Assembly (NCBI GenBank): GCA_000173115.1
Contig: ABVW01000005.1
Coordinates: forward strand, 26,517 to 90,516
Source of the DNA: Flavobacteria bacterium MS024-3C
Lineage (GTDB): Bacteria; Bacteroidota; Bacteroidia; Flavobacteriales; Flavobacteriaceae
Direction: 5' to 3'
DNA: 64,000 nucleotides
Under the pieces are notes generated by a model, which saw only the letters and a list, made by a program, of their open reading frames with translations, was not told the DNA's origin and searched no databases. Positions 9,592-17,304 of the stretch are shown here, piece by piece (position 1 is the first letter of the stretch; each line of letters begins with the position of its first letter). The translations under genes and the position numbers were made by a program.

Positions 9592-10311
9592 ATGAAACTA
9601 GATATACTTGCCTTTGGGGCACATCCAGATGACGTTGAATTAGGGGCAGGTGCTACGATTGCTAAGGAAATAAGTCTTGGTAAAAAAGTTGGGATAGTAG
9701 ATCTCACAAGGGGGGAACTGGGGACTAGAGGTACCGCAGAAATTAGAGATGCGGAAGCCAAAGCTGCAGCGGAATCTTTAGGGGTCGTTGTTAGAGAAAA
9801 TCTTGAATTGGCAGATGGTTTTTTTCAAAACAATAGTGAAAGTCAATTGCTGGTTATTGAAATGATCAGAAAATATAGACCAGAAGTGGTGTTGTGTAAT
9901 GCCATTAGAGACAGGCATATAGATCACGGAAAGGGAAGTGCTTTAGTAAGCGAAGCCTGTTTTTTAAGTGGTCTCATTAAAATTGAAACCATAGACGCTC
10001 AAGGTGCGCCACAACAAGCTTGGAGACCTAAGCAAGTATACCATTACATTCAATGGGAAAATATTACCCCTGACTTTGTGGTAAACGTTTCAGGTTTTTT
10101 AGCCCATAAAGAAGCGGCTATTTTGGCCTATGGTTCTCAGTTTTTTAATCCAGATAGCAAAGCCCCACAAACGCCCATTAGCTCCAAAAACTTTTTAGAT
10201 TCTGTTAAGTACCGGGCCCAAGATTTAGGGAGGCTTATAGGTGTAGCAGCAGCGGAAGGTTTTACGGTAGAAAGACCAGTAGCAGTGGAGCAACTGGATC
10301 ATTTAATTTAA
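9592..10311 (+). CDS. bshB1: Bacillithiol biosynthesis deacetylase BshB1
   Basis: 239 residues starting at ATG 9592, giving MKLDILAFGAHPDDVELG with the zinc-binding AHPDD motif in its usual place. The frame is open back to 9553, but that stretch overlaps the preceding gene. BshB1 removes the acetyl group from N-acetylglucosaminyl-malate in synthesis of bacillithiol, the low-molecular-weight thiol that replaces glutathione in many Firmicutes and Bacteroidota. Conserved RDRHIDHGK near residue 105 and YGSQF near 181 support the BshB1 subfamily. No bshA or bshC is in the window. It follows a trans-sulfuration enzyme gene. Confidence 0.92.
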   Translation: MKLDILAFGAHPDDVELGAGATIAKEISLGKKVGIVDLTRGELGTRGTAEIRDAEAKAAAESLGVVVRENLELADGFFQNNSESQLLVIEMIRKYRPEVVLCNAIRDRHIDHGKGSALVSEACFLSGLIKIETIDAQGAPQQAWRPKQVYHYIQWENITPDFVVNVSGFLAHKEAAILAYGSQFFNPDSKAPQTPISSKNFLDSVKYRAQDLGRLIGVAAAEGFTVERPVAVEQLDHLI

Positions 10312-10446
10312 CCGCTAAATATTTGACAGTTAGGTGGTTTGTTCTAACCATATAACACTTAATTCAAACTCCTCTGTTTTGGTTACTTTATTACCTACTT
10401 TAAGATTTAAAATAAGTACTTTTTTTTGCAAATACCCTAAGATTTA

Positions 10447-10479
10447 TTTTGATAGCTAGATGGAAATAAATTATATTTG
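10447..10479 (+). promoter_or_regulatory. Bacteroidota-type promoter for tRNA-His
   Basis: TTTG at 10448-10451, then 20 bases, then TATATTTG at 10472-10479. This fits the Bacteroidota consensus TTTG-N19-23-TAnnTTTG. Transcription would start near 10486, about 9 bases before the tRNA. Confidence 0.75.
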
Positions 10480-10494
10480 CAGCCAATTACAAAT

Positions 10495-10569
10495 GGTGGT
10501 TGTAGCTCAGCTGGTTAGAGCGCTGGTTTGTGGTACCAGAAGTCGCCGGTTCGAACCCGGTCTTCCACC
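10495..10569 (+). tRNA. tRNA-His (anticodon GTG)
   Basis: The cloverleaf reads GGTGGTTG, D arm GCTCAGCTGGTTAGAGC, anticodon stem-loop CTGGT-TTGTGGT-ACCAG with GTG, and T arm with TTCGAAC. The extra 5' guanine typical of tRNA-His (G-1 opposite C73) is encoded. CCA is not encoded. The acceptor stem has two adjacent U-U mismatches, positions 5:68 and 6:67. A terminator hairpin follows at once. Confidence 0.95.
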
Positions 10570-10576
10570 CAGAATT

Positions 10577-10607
10577 AAAGCCTTACTTTTTAAGTAAGGC
10601 TTTTTTT
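10577..10607 (+). terminator. Rho-independent terminator of tRNA-His
   Basis: A perfect 12-bp stem (10577-10588 with 10592-10603), a 3-base loop and a run of T to 10607. Confidence 0.85.
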
Positions 10608-10632
10608 GTGGCTAAAACTAAGGCCACAAAAA

Positions 10633-10656
10633 AATCCCCAGCGAATGCTGGGGATT
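10633..10656 (-). terminator. Rho-independent terminator of the M28 peptidase gene
   Basis: A 10-bp stem AATCCCCAGC / GCTGGGGATT with a 4-base loop. On the minus strand it is followed by a T run. It lies 45 bases beyond the stop of the M28 peptidase gene. Confidence 0.8.
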
Positions 10657-10700
10657 GAATTCATTAAATAGGGGTTTGAGTTTATTAAAGTATTTTAGGC

Positions 10701-12245
10701 TTATTTACCTGCCTTGTCTACTGTAATTCTATTGGCTCTATTTGCCAATTCCCAAGCCGTATAAAAGACCAAACGACTTCTGTTTTCTAATAAGTCATAG
10801 TTTATTTTGTCAGGAGTGTCTCCTGGCTTGTGGTAGTCATCATGGGTACCGTTGAAATAAAATATGATTGGAATATTATTTTTAGCAAAGTTGTAGTGGT
10901 CAGATCTGTAATAAAATCGGTTTGGATCGTTCTCATCATTATAAGTGTAGTCTAAGGTAACCTTAGTGTATTTATCATTAACCGCCTCAGAAAGCTCATG
11001 CAATTCGGTACTCAGTTTGTCTGATCCAATGAGGTAAACATAGTTTCTGTCGCCTTCTCTTTTTGGATCAATCCTTCCCACCATATCAATGTTTAGATTG
11101 GCTACCGTATTGGCCAATGGAAAAATAGGGTCTACGTCTGTGTAGTATTGAGATCCTAACAAGCCTTTTTCTTCGCCAGTTACATGCAAGAATACAATAG
11201 ATCTTTTTGGTCCTTTGCCTTTGTCTGCGGCAGTTTTAAAAGCTTCTGCAATTTCAAGTAAGGCTACTGTTCCAGAACCGTCGTCGTCTGCTCCGTTGTG
11301 AATCTCTCCTTTGCTGTTTACCCCAACATGGTCTAAGTGAGAAGAAATTACAATATACTCCTCTGGTAATTCACTTCCTTTTAAGAAAGCCACCACGTTT
11401 TCTGACTGTACTTCTTTATTGGCACTCTTTACCGCAAAAGACAAGGGTAAGTCTAATACCTTTGGTTGGTGGTCTGTAGCAATATCTGCAAGCATTTTAT
11501 TGGCTAAGTCCGTATTTAGAAAAAAAGAGGGCATACTCTCTTTGGCCAAAGCCTTAATACCCATGCTGCCGCTGTCATTTTCTTTCATATAAGAAAACCT
11601 TCTCTGGTAACGGTCAAAATTGGCTTGGTCAAAAAACAATACTGCAACAGCACCTTTCTCTTTGGCAACAGCCACTCTTTTAGAAAGGGCTTCAGAAATA
11701 TTACTCCATTTACTGGCTTCTTCAGATCCAGAAAGCACAAAATGGCCGCTGGCATCTTTAGGTTCTCCAGATTTTACAAGAACCACTTTTCCGCTCACCT
11801 CTAAATCAGTGTAGTCTGAGTAGTCGCCTTCTTCAATCCCATAACCTGCATATACAATTTGATCAAAATCTCCTTCAAAAGAAGTGAATCCCATAAATCC
11901 TGCCCCATTTTCCATAGAAATGTCTCCCATGCTAAGTTGTCCGGTAGGCACTTTTCTAACCTCTAAAGCAATGGGCTGGAAATAATCATCCCCCCCCTTG
12001 GCTGCAGGAATACCTAAAGAAACATACTGCTCCTTTAAATAAGCAATGGCCATTTTTTGTCCAGGCTCTCCTGTTTCTCTTCCTTCAAATTCGTCTGAGG
12101 CATAAGTGTACAGATGTTCTTTGAGTTCCGCTTCTGTAATTGTTTTTGCAAAAGCCTGAGGATCTGCAACTTTTGACTTTACTTGCTTTTGCGCTTGTAA
12201 AGTTCCCATGGTTAGACCAAGGGCTATTAAGGTTAATTTTTTCAT
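10701..12245 (-). CDS. Secreted M28 family metallopeptidase with PA domain
   Basis: 514 residues. Residues 1-19 are a signal peptide ending LQAQ, so it is exported. A protease-associated domain spans about 110-250. The M28 zinc peptidase domain follows, with its ligands visible in order: SSHLDHVG, NGADDDGSGT, HVTGEEKGLLGS (catalytic glutamate), NIDMVGR and SDHYNF. M28 enzymes are aminopeptidases or carboxypeptidases using two zinc ions. The protein probably breaks down peptides in the periplasm or outside the cell. It is a single-gene unit convergent with tRNA-His and divergent from the hydroxyproline cluster. Exact substrate is unknown. Confidence 0.93.
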   Translation of the reverse strand: MKKLTLIALGLTMGTLQAQKQVKSKVADPQAFAKTITEAELKEHLYTYASDEFEGRETGEPGQKMAIAYLKEQYVSLGIPAAKGGDDYFQPIALEVRKVPTGQLSMGDISMENGAGFMGFTSFEGDFDQIVYAGYGIEEGDYSDYTDLEVSGKVVLVKSGEPKDASGHFVLSGSEEASKWSNISEALSKRVAVAKEKGAVAVLFFDQANFDRYQRRFSYMKENDSGSMGIKALAKESMPSFFLNTDLANKMLADIATDHQPKVLDLPLSFAVKSANKEVQSENVVAFLKGSELPEEYIVISSHLDHVGVNSKGEIHNGADDDGSGTVALLEIAEAFKTAADKGKGPKRSIVFLHVTGEEKGLLGSQYYTDVDPIFPLANTVANLNIDMVGRIDPKREGDRNYVYLIGSDKLSTELHELSEAVNDKYTKVTLDYTYNDENDPNRFYYRSDHYNFAKNNIPIIFYFNGTHDDYHKPGDTPDKINYDLLENRSRLVFYTAWELANRANRITVDKAGK

Positions 12246-12367
12246 ATGTGATTAGATTAGTATTTAAGCGCATCTAAAATAGTAAAATAAGCCTAAGCGG
12301 TTCTGTTTTTAAGAAAATATTAAGGAGCTTAGTAAGACAATTGAAAGGACATGCGTCAAATGAATAT

Positions 12368-12382
12368 TGGCCCGTGTGGCCA
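12368..12382. promoter_or_regulatory. Possible operator upstream of the hydroxyproline cluster
   Basis: An inverted repeat TGGCC-CGTGT-GGCCA lies about 60 bases before the DapA-family gene. A weak -7-like TATTTTAG lies just downstream. The repeat is short, so this is only a candidate. Confidence 0.25.
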
Positions 12383-12443
12383 TGCCGTTTTTTATGTTTA
12401 TTTTAGTAGAACAACAAAAGCGACAAATTAAACAACCAAAACA

Positions 12444-13364
12444 ATGAATACAATAGCATGGAAAGGCGTTATGCCAGCCGTAACCACAAAATTTACTTCG
12501 GAAGATCAGTTAGACCTGCCATTATTCACTAAAAATATTCAGGCACAACTCCATGCTGGGGTTCATGGAATTATTCTAGGAGGTACACTTGGTGAGGCCA
12601 GTACGCTAAGTAAGGCAGAAAAAAACACCTTAATTCTTCACACGGTCAAAGAAGTTAAAGGCCAGGTGCCCGTAGTGATTAATATAGCGGAACAAACCAC
12701 TAAAGATGCCGTTACCGCTGCACATGCAGCACAAGAAGCAGGTGCTAAAGGACTGATGATGCTCCCTCCAATGCGATACAAAGCTACTTCTGCTGAGACA
12801 GTGGCCTATTTTGAGGCAGTAGCCAGCAGTACAGACTTACCGATTATGATATACAATAACCCAGTAGATTACGGTATAGAAGTGACTATACCTATGTTTG
12901 AATCACTCCTAAAATCTCCAAAAATACAGGCCGTTAAGGAATCTACTAGAGATACAACCAATGTGATTAGACTTCAAAATGCTTTTGGAACTAGGTTAAA
13001 CATTTTATCTGGGGTAGACACCTTAGCACTAGAAAGTTTGCTCCTTGGCGCGCAGGGATGGGTAGCAGGATTGGTTTGTGCTTTTCCAGCAGAAACTGTG
13101 GCTATTTATGCTTTGGCTAAAGCAGGGCGTATTAAGGAGGCTACTGATTTATACAAATGGTTTATGCCTTTATTAGAATTAGACATTAACCCACAATTGG
13201 TACAAAATATTAAAATGGCAGAAGTAGCCACTAAAATAGGATCTGAATATGTGCGTTTGCCAAGAATGCCACTGCAGGAACCGGAGCGCTCTAGGGTAGC
13301 TCAGATTATTACTACTGCTCTGACTAATAGGCCGCAGCTAACAGATTATAAGTCTCTTTTGTAA
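12444..13364 (+). CDS. DapA-family lyase/deaminase, probably 1-pyrroline-4-hydroxy-2-carboxylate deaminase
   Basis: 306 residues of the dihydrodipicolinate synthase/N-acetylneuraminate lyase superfamily. Visible features are GGTLGEASTL near residue 46, IYNNPVDYG with the conserved tyrosine at 137, and AVKEST with the Schiff-base lysine at 165. Members range from lysine synthesis to sugar acid breakdown. The function is inferred from neighbours: the next genes are a 2-oxoglutarate semialdehyde dehydrogenase and a 4-hydroxyproline epimerase. In that pathway a DapA-like enzyme turns 1-pyrroline-4-hydroxy-2-carboxylate into 2-oxoglutarate semialdehyde and ammonia. A true DapA for lysine is less likely here. 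Confidence 0.85.
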   Translation: MNTIAWKGVMPAVTTKFTSEDQLDLPLFTKNIQAQLHAGVHGIILGGTLGEASTLSKAEKNTLILHTVKEVKGQVPVVINIAEQTTKDAVTAAHAAQEAGAKGLMMLPPMRYKATSAETVAYFEAVASSTDLPIMIYNNPVDYGIEVTIPMFESLLKSPKIQAVKESTRDTTNVIRLQNAFGTRLNILSGVDTLALESLLLGAQGWVAGLVCAFPAETVAIYALAKAGRIKEATDLYKWFMPLLELDINPQLVQNIKMAEVATKIGSEYVRLPRMPLQEPERSRVAQIITTALTNRPQLTDYKSLL

Positions 13365-13461
13365 GGCTATAGTCACTCAGGTATGGCCTTCAATATCATG
13401 ATCACAAAGTAATTAGCCTCTGTACCAACAAAAAAATAGTTGCATTTCTAAACCATACTCC

Positions 13462-15042
13462 ATGAATATAATTACCCAAAACCTCATAGGATATTCCTAT
13501 AGCGCAGAAGGCACCAAAACTTTTTCTACTTTTAATCCAGTAGATCAATCCGCTACTCCGTGGGTTTTTAAGAATGCCACCCTTAGTGAATTAAAAAAAG
13601 CCACTGCCTTAGCTGAAAGAGCCTTTTTTCCATATAAATCTATGTCTGTAGCCAGAAGGGCAGCTTTTCTAAGGGCCATAGCCAAAGAGATCTTGTCATT
13701 GGGAGAAGATCTTACCCGAACATATACTATGGAAACCGGACTGCCCAAGGGCAGGGCAGAAGGGGAGCGAGGGAGAACAATAGGGCAGTTAGAAGCCTTT
13801 GCAACAGCCATAGAAAACGGACAATATTTACAACCTATCATAGACCACGCAGACGCCAATAGAACCCCAATCCCAAAAGTAGATTTAAGAAAAATAAATG
13901 AACCCATTGGTCCCATAGCAGTTTTTGGCGCCAGTAATTTTCCTTTGGCTTATTCTACTGCTGGCGGGGACACTGCCAGTGCACTCGCCACAGGCTGCCC
14001 GGTGGTGGTTAAAGCGCACCCCATGCATGCAAGCACAAACGCCTTAGTGACCCAAGCCATTTTAAAAGCAGCCCAAGACACTAAAATGCCTGAAGGGGTG
14101 TTTTCTTGCCTTTACAGCAATGATTATGAGATAGGAAGTCAGTTGGTTCAAGATCCGTTGATTAAAGGGGTTGGTTTTACGGGAAGTATTTCAGGAGGTA
14201 CTGCACTCTTTAAATTGGCTCAATCTAGAGAAGTTCCTATACCTGTTTTCGCTGAGATGGGTTCTGTAAATCCAGTAGTGGTATTGCCAGAGGCACTGAA
14301 TAAAAATCCCACCGATTGGGCGAATGCTTATGCAGGTTCTATAAGCCTTGGTTCTGGACAGTTTTGCACCAATCCAGGATTGATTTTTTGTATTCAATCA
14401 CCAGAATTAGATGTTTTTATTCACACGCTTTCTGAAGCATTTCATCAGATTGCACCCACCTTTATGTTGCACCCTAGTATTCACGCAGCCTATGAAAAAG
14501 ACCAAGCAGAATTTGACGCTTTGGCTAAAAAAGTAGGGAGCACCTCCACCCAATCTCCTGCTATAGAAGGGATAGGACATGGGGCCATTTATCAGGTAGA
14601 CGCCAAAACTTTTGCTGCCAATCCAAGGTTGCACCAAGAAGTTTTTGGCCCGCTTTCCCTGATAGTGGTGTGTAAGGATGTGGCAGAGCTATTGCCTTTA
14701 ATAGCGAGATTGGATGGGCAACTTACCGGAACAATTCTGGGATCTGAAAACGACTTACAGGCCAATGAAACTCTTGTAGCTACATTACAAAATAGGGTCG
14801 GTAGGCTTATATTTAATGGAGTGCCTACAGGGGTAGAAGTTTGTGCGGCCATGCAGCACGGCGGACCCTTTCCTGCCAGTACAGATGAAAGGTTTACGGC
14901 TGTTGGTGTAAAAGCAATGGACCGTTGGTTGCGTCCTGTGTCATATCAAAACTGGCCAGACAAACTCCTGCCCAAAGCATTACAAAATAACAATCCTTTG
15001 GGATTACACAGATTAATTAACGGCACATTAATTAAAGACTAA
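13462..15042 (+). CDS. 2-oxoglutarate semialdehyde (2,5-dioxovalerate) dehydrogenase, NADP-type aldehyde dehydrogenase
   Basis: 526 residues, longer than ordinary aldehyde dehydrogenases and typical of the 2,5-dioxovalerate dehydrogenase group. The cofactor segment FGASNFPLAYSTAGGD near residue 155, catalytic glutamate in FAEMGS at 265 and catalytic cysteine in GQFCTNPG at 302 are intact. The enzyme oxidises 2-oxoglutarate semialdehyde to 2-oxoglutarate, the last step of hydroxyproline breakdown and also of some pentose and sugar-acid pathways. It lies 97 bases after the DapA-like gene and 4 bases before the epimerase. Confidence 0.92.
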   Translation: MNIITQNLIGYSYSAEGTKTFSTFNPVDQSATPWVFKNATLSELKKATALAERAFFPYKSMSVARRAAFLRAIAKEILSLGEDLTRTYTMETGLPKGRAEGERGRTIGQLEAFATAIENGQYLQPIIDHADANRTPIPKVDLRKINEPIGPIAVFGASNFPLAYSTAGGDTASALATGCPVVVKAHPMHASTNALVTQAILKAAQDTKMPEGVFSCLYSNDYEIGSQLVQDPLIKGVGFTGSISGGTALFKLAQSREVPIPVFAEMGSVNPVVVLPEALNKNPTDWANAYAGSISLGSGQFCTNPGLIFCIQSPELDVFIHTLSEAFHQIAPTFMLHPSIHAAYEKDQAEFDALAKKVGSTSTQSPAIEGIGHGAIYQVDAKTFAANPRLHQEVFGPLSLIVVCKDVAELLPLIARLDGQLTGTILGSENDLQANETLVATLQNRVGRLIFNGVPTGVEVCAAMQHGGPFPASTDERFTAVGVKAMDRWLRPVSYQNWPDKLLPKALQNNNPLGLHRLINGTLIKD

Positions 15043-15046
15043 CCAG

Positions 15047-16056
15047 ATGTCTGAGCATATTTTTTCTTGTATAGACGCCCACACCTGTGGTAACCCAGTC
15101 AGGGTAGTAGCTAAAGGAGGGCCAGATTTGGTTGGTAACTCCATGAGCGAAAAAAGACAACACTTTTTAAAGCAGTACGATTGGATTAGAAAGGGGCTTA
15201 TGTTTGACCTAGGGGCCATGATATGATGAGTGGGAGTATTTTTTACCCACCTTCAAACCCAGAAAATGACATTGGCATACTATTTATTGAAACTAGCGGA
15301 TGCCTCCCCATGTGCGGTCACGGAACCATTGGAAGTATTACCATAGGCATTCAAGAGGGACTAATCCATCCTAAAATACCTGGAAAAGTGCGTTTAGAAA
15401 CGCCTGCTGGTCTGGTCCTTATTGACTATGAAATGAATGGAGATAAGGTAGCCTGGGTAAAACTCACTAATGTAATGTCTTATTTGGCTGCCACAGATTT
15501 ATCTGTTACACACCCCGTTTTAGGAGACCTAAAGGTCGACGTCGCTTATGGCGGTAATTTTTACATCATTGTAGACCCTCAAGAAAACTTCAAAGGATTG
15601 GAGCATTATAGCGCCAGTGCATTAATTTCATTGTCATCTCGTTTAAGAACCATAGTCAATGACCAATTCCCCCACCAATTTATACACCCCCAAGACAGCA
15701 GTATTAGGGGCGCGAGTCATGTGTTGTGGACAGGAGCCACATTGGATGCAAAAGCAACGGCAAGGAATGCGGTGTTTTACGGAGATAAAGCTATTGATAG
15801 GTCGCCTTGTGGGACTGGGACGTCGGCCAGAATGGCCCAATGGCATGCCAAAGGTCTTTTAAAAGAAGGAGAAAAATTTATTCACGAAAGCTATATAGGC
15901 TCCCAATTTATAGGAGAGATACTAGGCACAGGAAGTTTGGGAGAATTTCCAGCAGTAGTGCCTAGCATCCAAGGCTGGGCAAAGGTGTTTGGACATAATG
16001 CCATCTCCATAGATGAAGCAGACGATCCATACGCATTTGGTTTTCAGGTCATTTAA
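15047..16056 (+). pseudogene. 4-hydroxyproline epimerase (proline racemase family), interrupted by a frameshift
   Basis: The reading frame opens at ATG 15047 (MSEHIFSCIDAHTCGNPVR), reads normally to KGLMFD, then hits TGA at 15224. The rest of the protein continues in another frame with MMSGSIFYPP and runs to 16056. Adding one C to the CC at 15208-15209 restores DPRGHDMMSG, the sequence expected in the family, and a protein of about 336 residues. Both catalytic cysteines remain (MCGHG and SPCGTGT), so it would be an epimerase rather than a dehydratase. The 277-residue open frame beginning at 15223 lacks the N-terminal part and is unlikely to work alone. A sequencing error in the C run is possible. 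Confidence 0.85.
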
Positions 16057-16155
16057 GTGAAACAACATCTAATAATTATAACCCAGGCCCTACTTTGGTA
16101 ACAAATGTTACCTTTAAACTAATTCAGTGCCCTTATCTTTGGCTTTTTACAGCGT

Positions 16156-16956
16156 ATGGAACTTTTAGAAATTTTTGGATATTTTGGTGCATTGCTTATA
16201 GGGGTAGTACTCGGTTTAATTGGGGGTGGAGGATCTATTCTAACCGTACCAATATTGGTTTATCTATTGGCCATTAATCCAATGACCGCTACAGCCTATT
16301 CTTTATTTGTAGTAGGAACATCTTCCTTATTTGGTGCTTTTCAAAATTTCAAAAAAGGTTTGGTAGACGTTAAAACGGCACTGGTATTTGCCACGCCAGC
16401 TTTTATTGCGGTCTATGTCACAAGGCGCTATATTATGCCTGCCTTGCCAGATACTTTTTTCAGTGTAGGGACTTTTGTGATGACTAAAAACATCGCTATT
16501 ATGGTGTTTTTTGCAGCTATTATGCTCATTGCAGCTGTAGCCATGATCAGAGATAAAAAGAAAGACAACGAAGGTGAGGAGGGCCCAATTTCTTACAACT
16601 ATCCTATGATTGTTTTGGAAGGTGGGGTAGTAGGGGTACTCACAGGAATAGTAGGTGCTGGTGGTGGTTTTCTTATTATACCCGCTCTAGTTCTTTTTGC
16701 TAAACTACCCATGAAAAAAGCCGTAGCCACTTCACTGCTCATCATAGCCATTAAATCCCTTTTTGGTTTTATTGGAGATGTGCAAACTATTGTCATTGAC
16801 TGGATGTTTTTAGGAAGCTTCACCCTTTTATCTATTGCCGGTATTTTCTTAGGCATTTACCTGTCTAAATTCATTCCTGGACACAAGCTTAAAAAATCTT
16901 TTGGTTGGTTTGTTCTGCTCATGGGCGTGTATATTATGTATAAAGAGCTGGGGTAG
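16156..16956 (+). CDS. TSUP family (TauE/SafE) membrane transporter 1
   Basis: 266 residues, almost entirely hydrophobic, with about eight membrane helices in two halves. Each half begins with the glycine-rich motif of the family: GVVLGLIGGGGSIL near residue 16 and TGIVGAGGGFLIIP near 168. TSUP proteins move sulfite, sulfonates, sulfoacetate or related anions; the substrate here is not known. The start at 16156 puts the first helix at the right distance. It follows the broken epimerase by 99 bases. A second TSUP gene lies 350 bases downstream, beyond tRNA-Ser. Confidence 0.9.
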   Translation: MELLEIFGYFGALLIGVVLGLIGGGGSILTVPILVYLLAINPMTATAYSLFVVGTSSLFGAFQNFKKGLVDVKTALVFATPAFIAVYVTRRYIMPALPDTFFSVGTFVMTKNIAIMVFFAAIMLIAAVAMIRDKKKDNEGEEGPISYNYPMIVLEGGVVGVLTGIVGAGGGFLIIPALVLFAKLPMKKAVATSLLIIAIKSLFGFIGDVQTIVIDWMFLGSFTLLSIAGIFLGIYLSKFIPGHKLKKSFGWFVLLMGVYIMYKELG

Positions 16957-17011
16957 ACATTTTAGGCCTCAACTCGGTCTAAAATGACTTGATCACTAAT
17001 TACTTGTTTGG

Positions 17012-17070
17012 TTTTTTTATATCCAAGCGCTCACAAGAACAAGTTCTTGACACTTTTGGATATAAAAAAA
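17012..17070. repeat. Long nested inverted repeat next to tRNA-Ser
   Basis: The outer arms are a perfect 15-bp inverted repeat (17012-17026 TTTTTTTATATCCAA, with its complement at 17056-17070). Inside is a second 7-bp repeat, CAAGAAC at 17034-17040 with GTTCTTG at 17043-17049. The outer right arm shares its A run with the neighbouring terminator hairpin, so the two structures compete. Confidence 0.6.
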
Positions 17071-17093
17071 CCCACAACATTGTCGTGGGTTTT
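17067..17093. terminator. Terminator of tRNA-Ser (usable on both strands)
   Basis: Stem AAAACCCAC / GTGGGTTTT lies just beyond the 3' end of tRNA-Ser, followed on the minus strand by a T run. On the plus strand it could also stop TSUP gene 1 transcripts. Confidence 0.75.
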
Positions 17094-17099
17094 CTTTTG

Positions 17100-17184
17100 C
17101 GGAGAAAGAGGGATTCGAACCCCCGGAGGTGTGACCCTCAACAGTTTTCAAGACTGCCGCATTCGACCACTCTGCCATTTCTCC
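17100..17184 (-). tRNA. tRNA-Ser (anticodon TGA)
   Basis: On the minus strand the 85-base gene has acceptor GGAGAAA / TTTCTCC with discriminator G and an anticodon loop CTTGAAA carrying TGA. It also has the long variable arm of serine tRNAs and the T loop TTCGAAT. CCA is not encoded. Confidence 0.95.
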
Positions 17185-17201
17185 TTGCGGTTATGCGGGT
17201 G

Positions 17202-17209
17202 CAAATATA
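17202..17209 (-). promoter_or_regulatory. -7 promoter element of tRNA-Ser
   Basis: TATATTTG on the minus strand, 17 bases before the tRNA. It is identical to the -7 element of the tRNA-His promoter. No good TTTG element was found at the expected distance. Confidence 0.55.
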
Positions 17210-17286
17210 GGAACCTTTTTCAATTATGAAAAGGTATTTTAATGTTTTTTTTATTTTATTAAAAAAGGGTGTATATCTAATGGATT

Positions 17287-17303
17287 GCTACTATTTTTGT
17301 AGC
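17287..17303. promoter_or_regulatory. Promoter-like box and hairpin directly before TSUP gene 2
   Basis: GCTAC (17287-17291) pairs with GTAGC (17299-17303), ending one base before the ATG at 17305. The same stretch holds TATTTTTG at 17292-17299, a match to TAnnTTTG. If this box is used, the mRNA would have almost no leader. Confidence 0.4.
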
Positions 17304-17304
17304 C

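Noticed and set aside
14191..14852. Several open frames opposite the aldehyde dehydrogenase gene
   Set aside because: They have no domain resemblance and lie fully within a well-supported gene on the other strand.
15200..15226. Programmed -1 frameshifting in the epimerase gene
   Set aside because: There is no A-rich slippery heptamer or downstream pseudoknot-like stem; the site is better explained by loss of one C.
15223..16056. A complete shorter epimerase starting at ATG 15223
   Set aside because: The N-terminal catalytic-domain part (HTCGNPVR and following) is needed for the fold and is encoded upstream in another frame.
17012..17070. Integron attC site or phage attachment site by tRNA-Ser
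   Set aside because: No integrase gene and no duplicated tRNA 3' end were seen.
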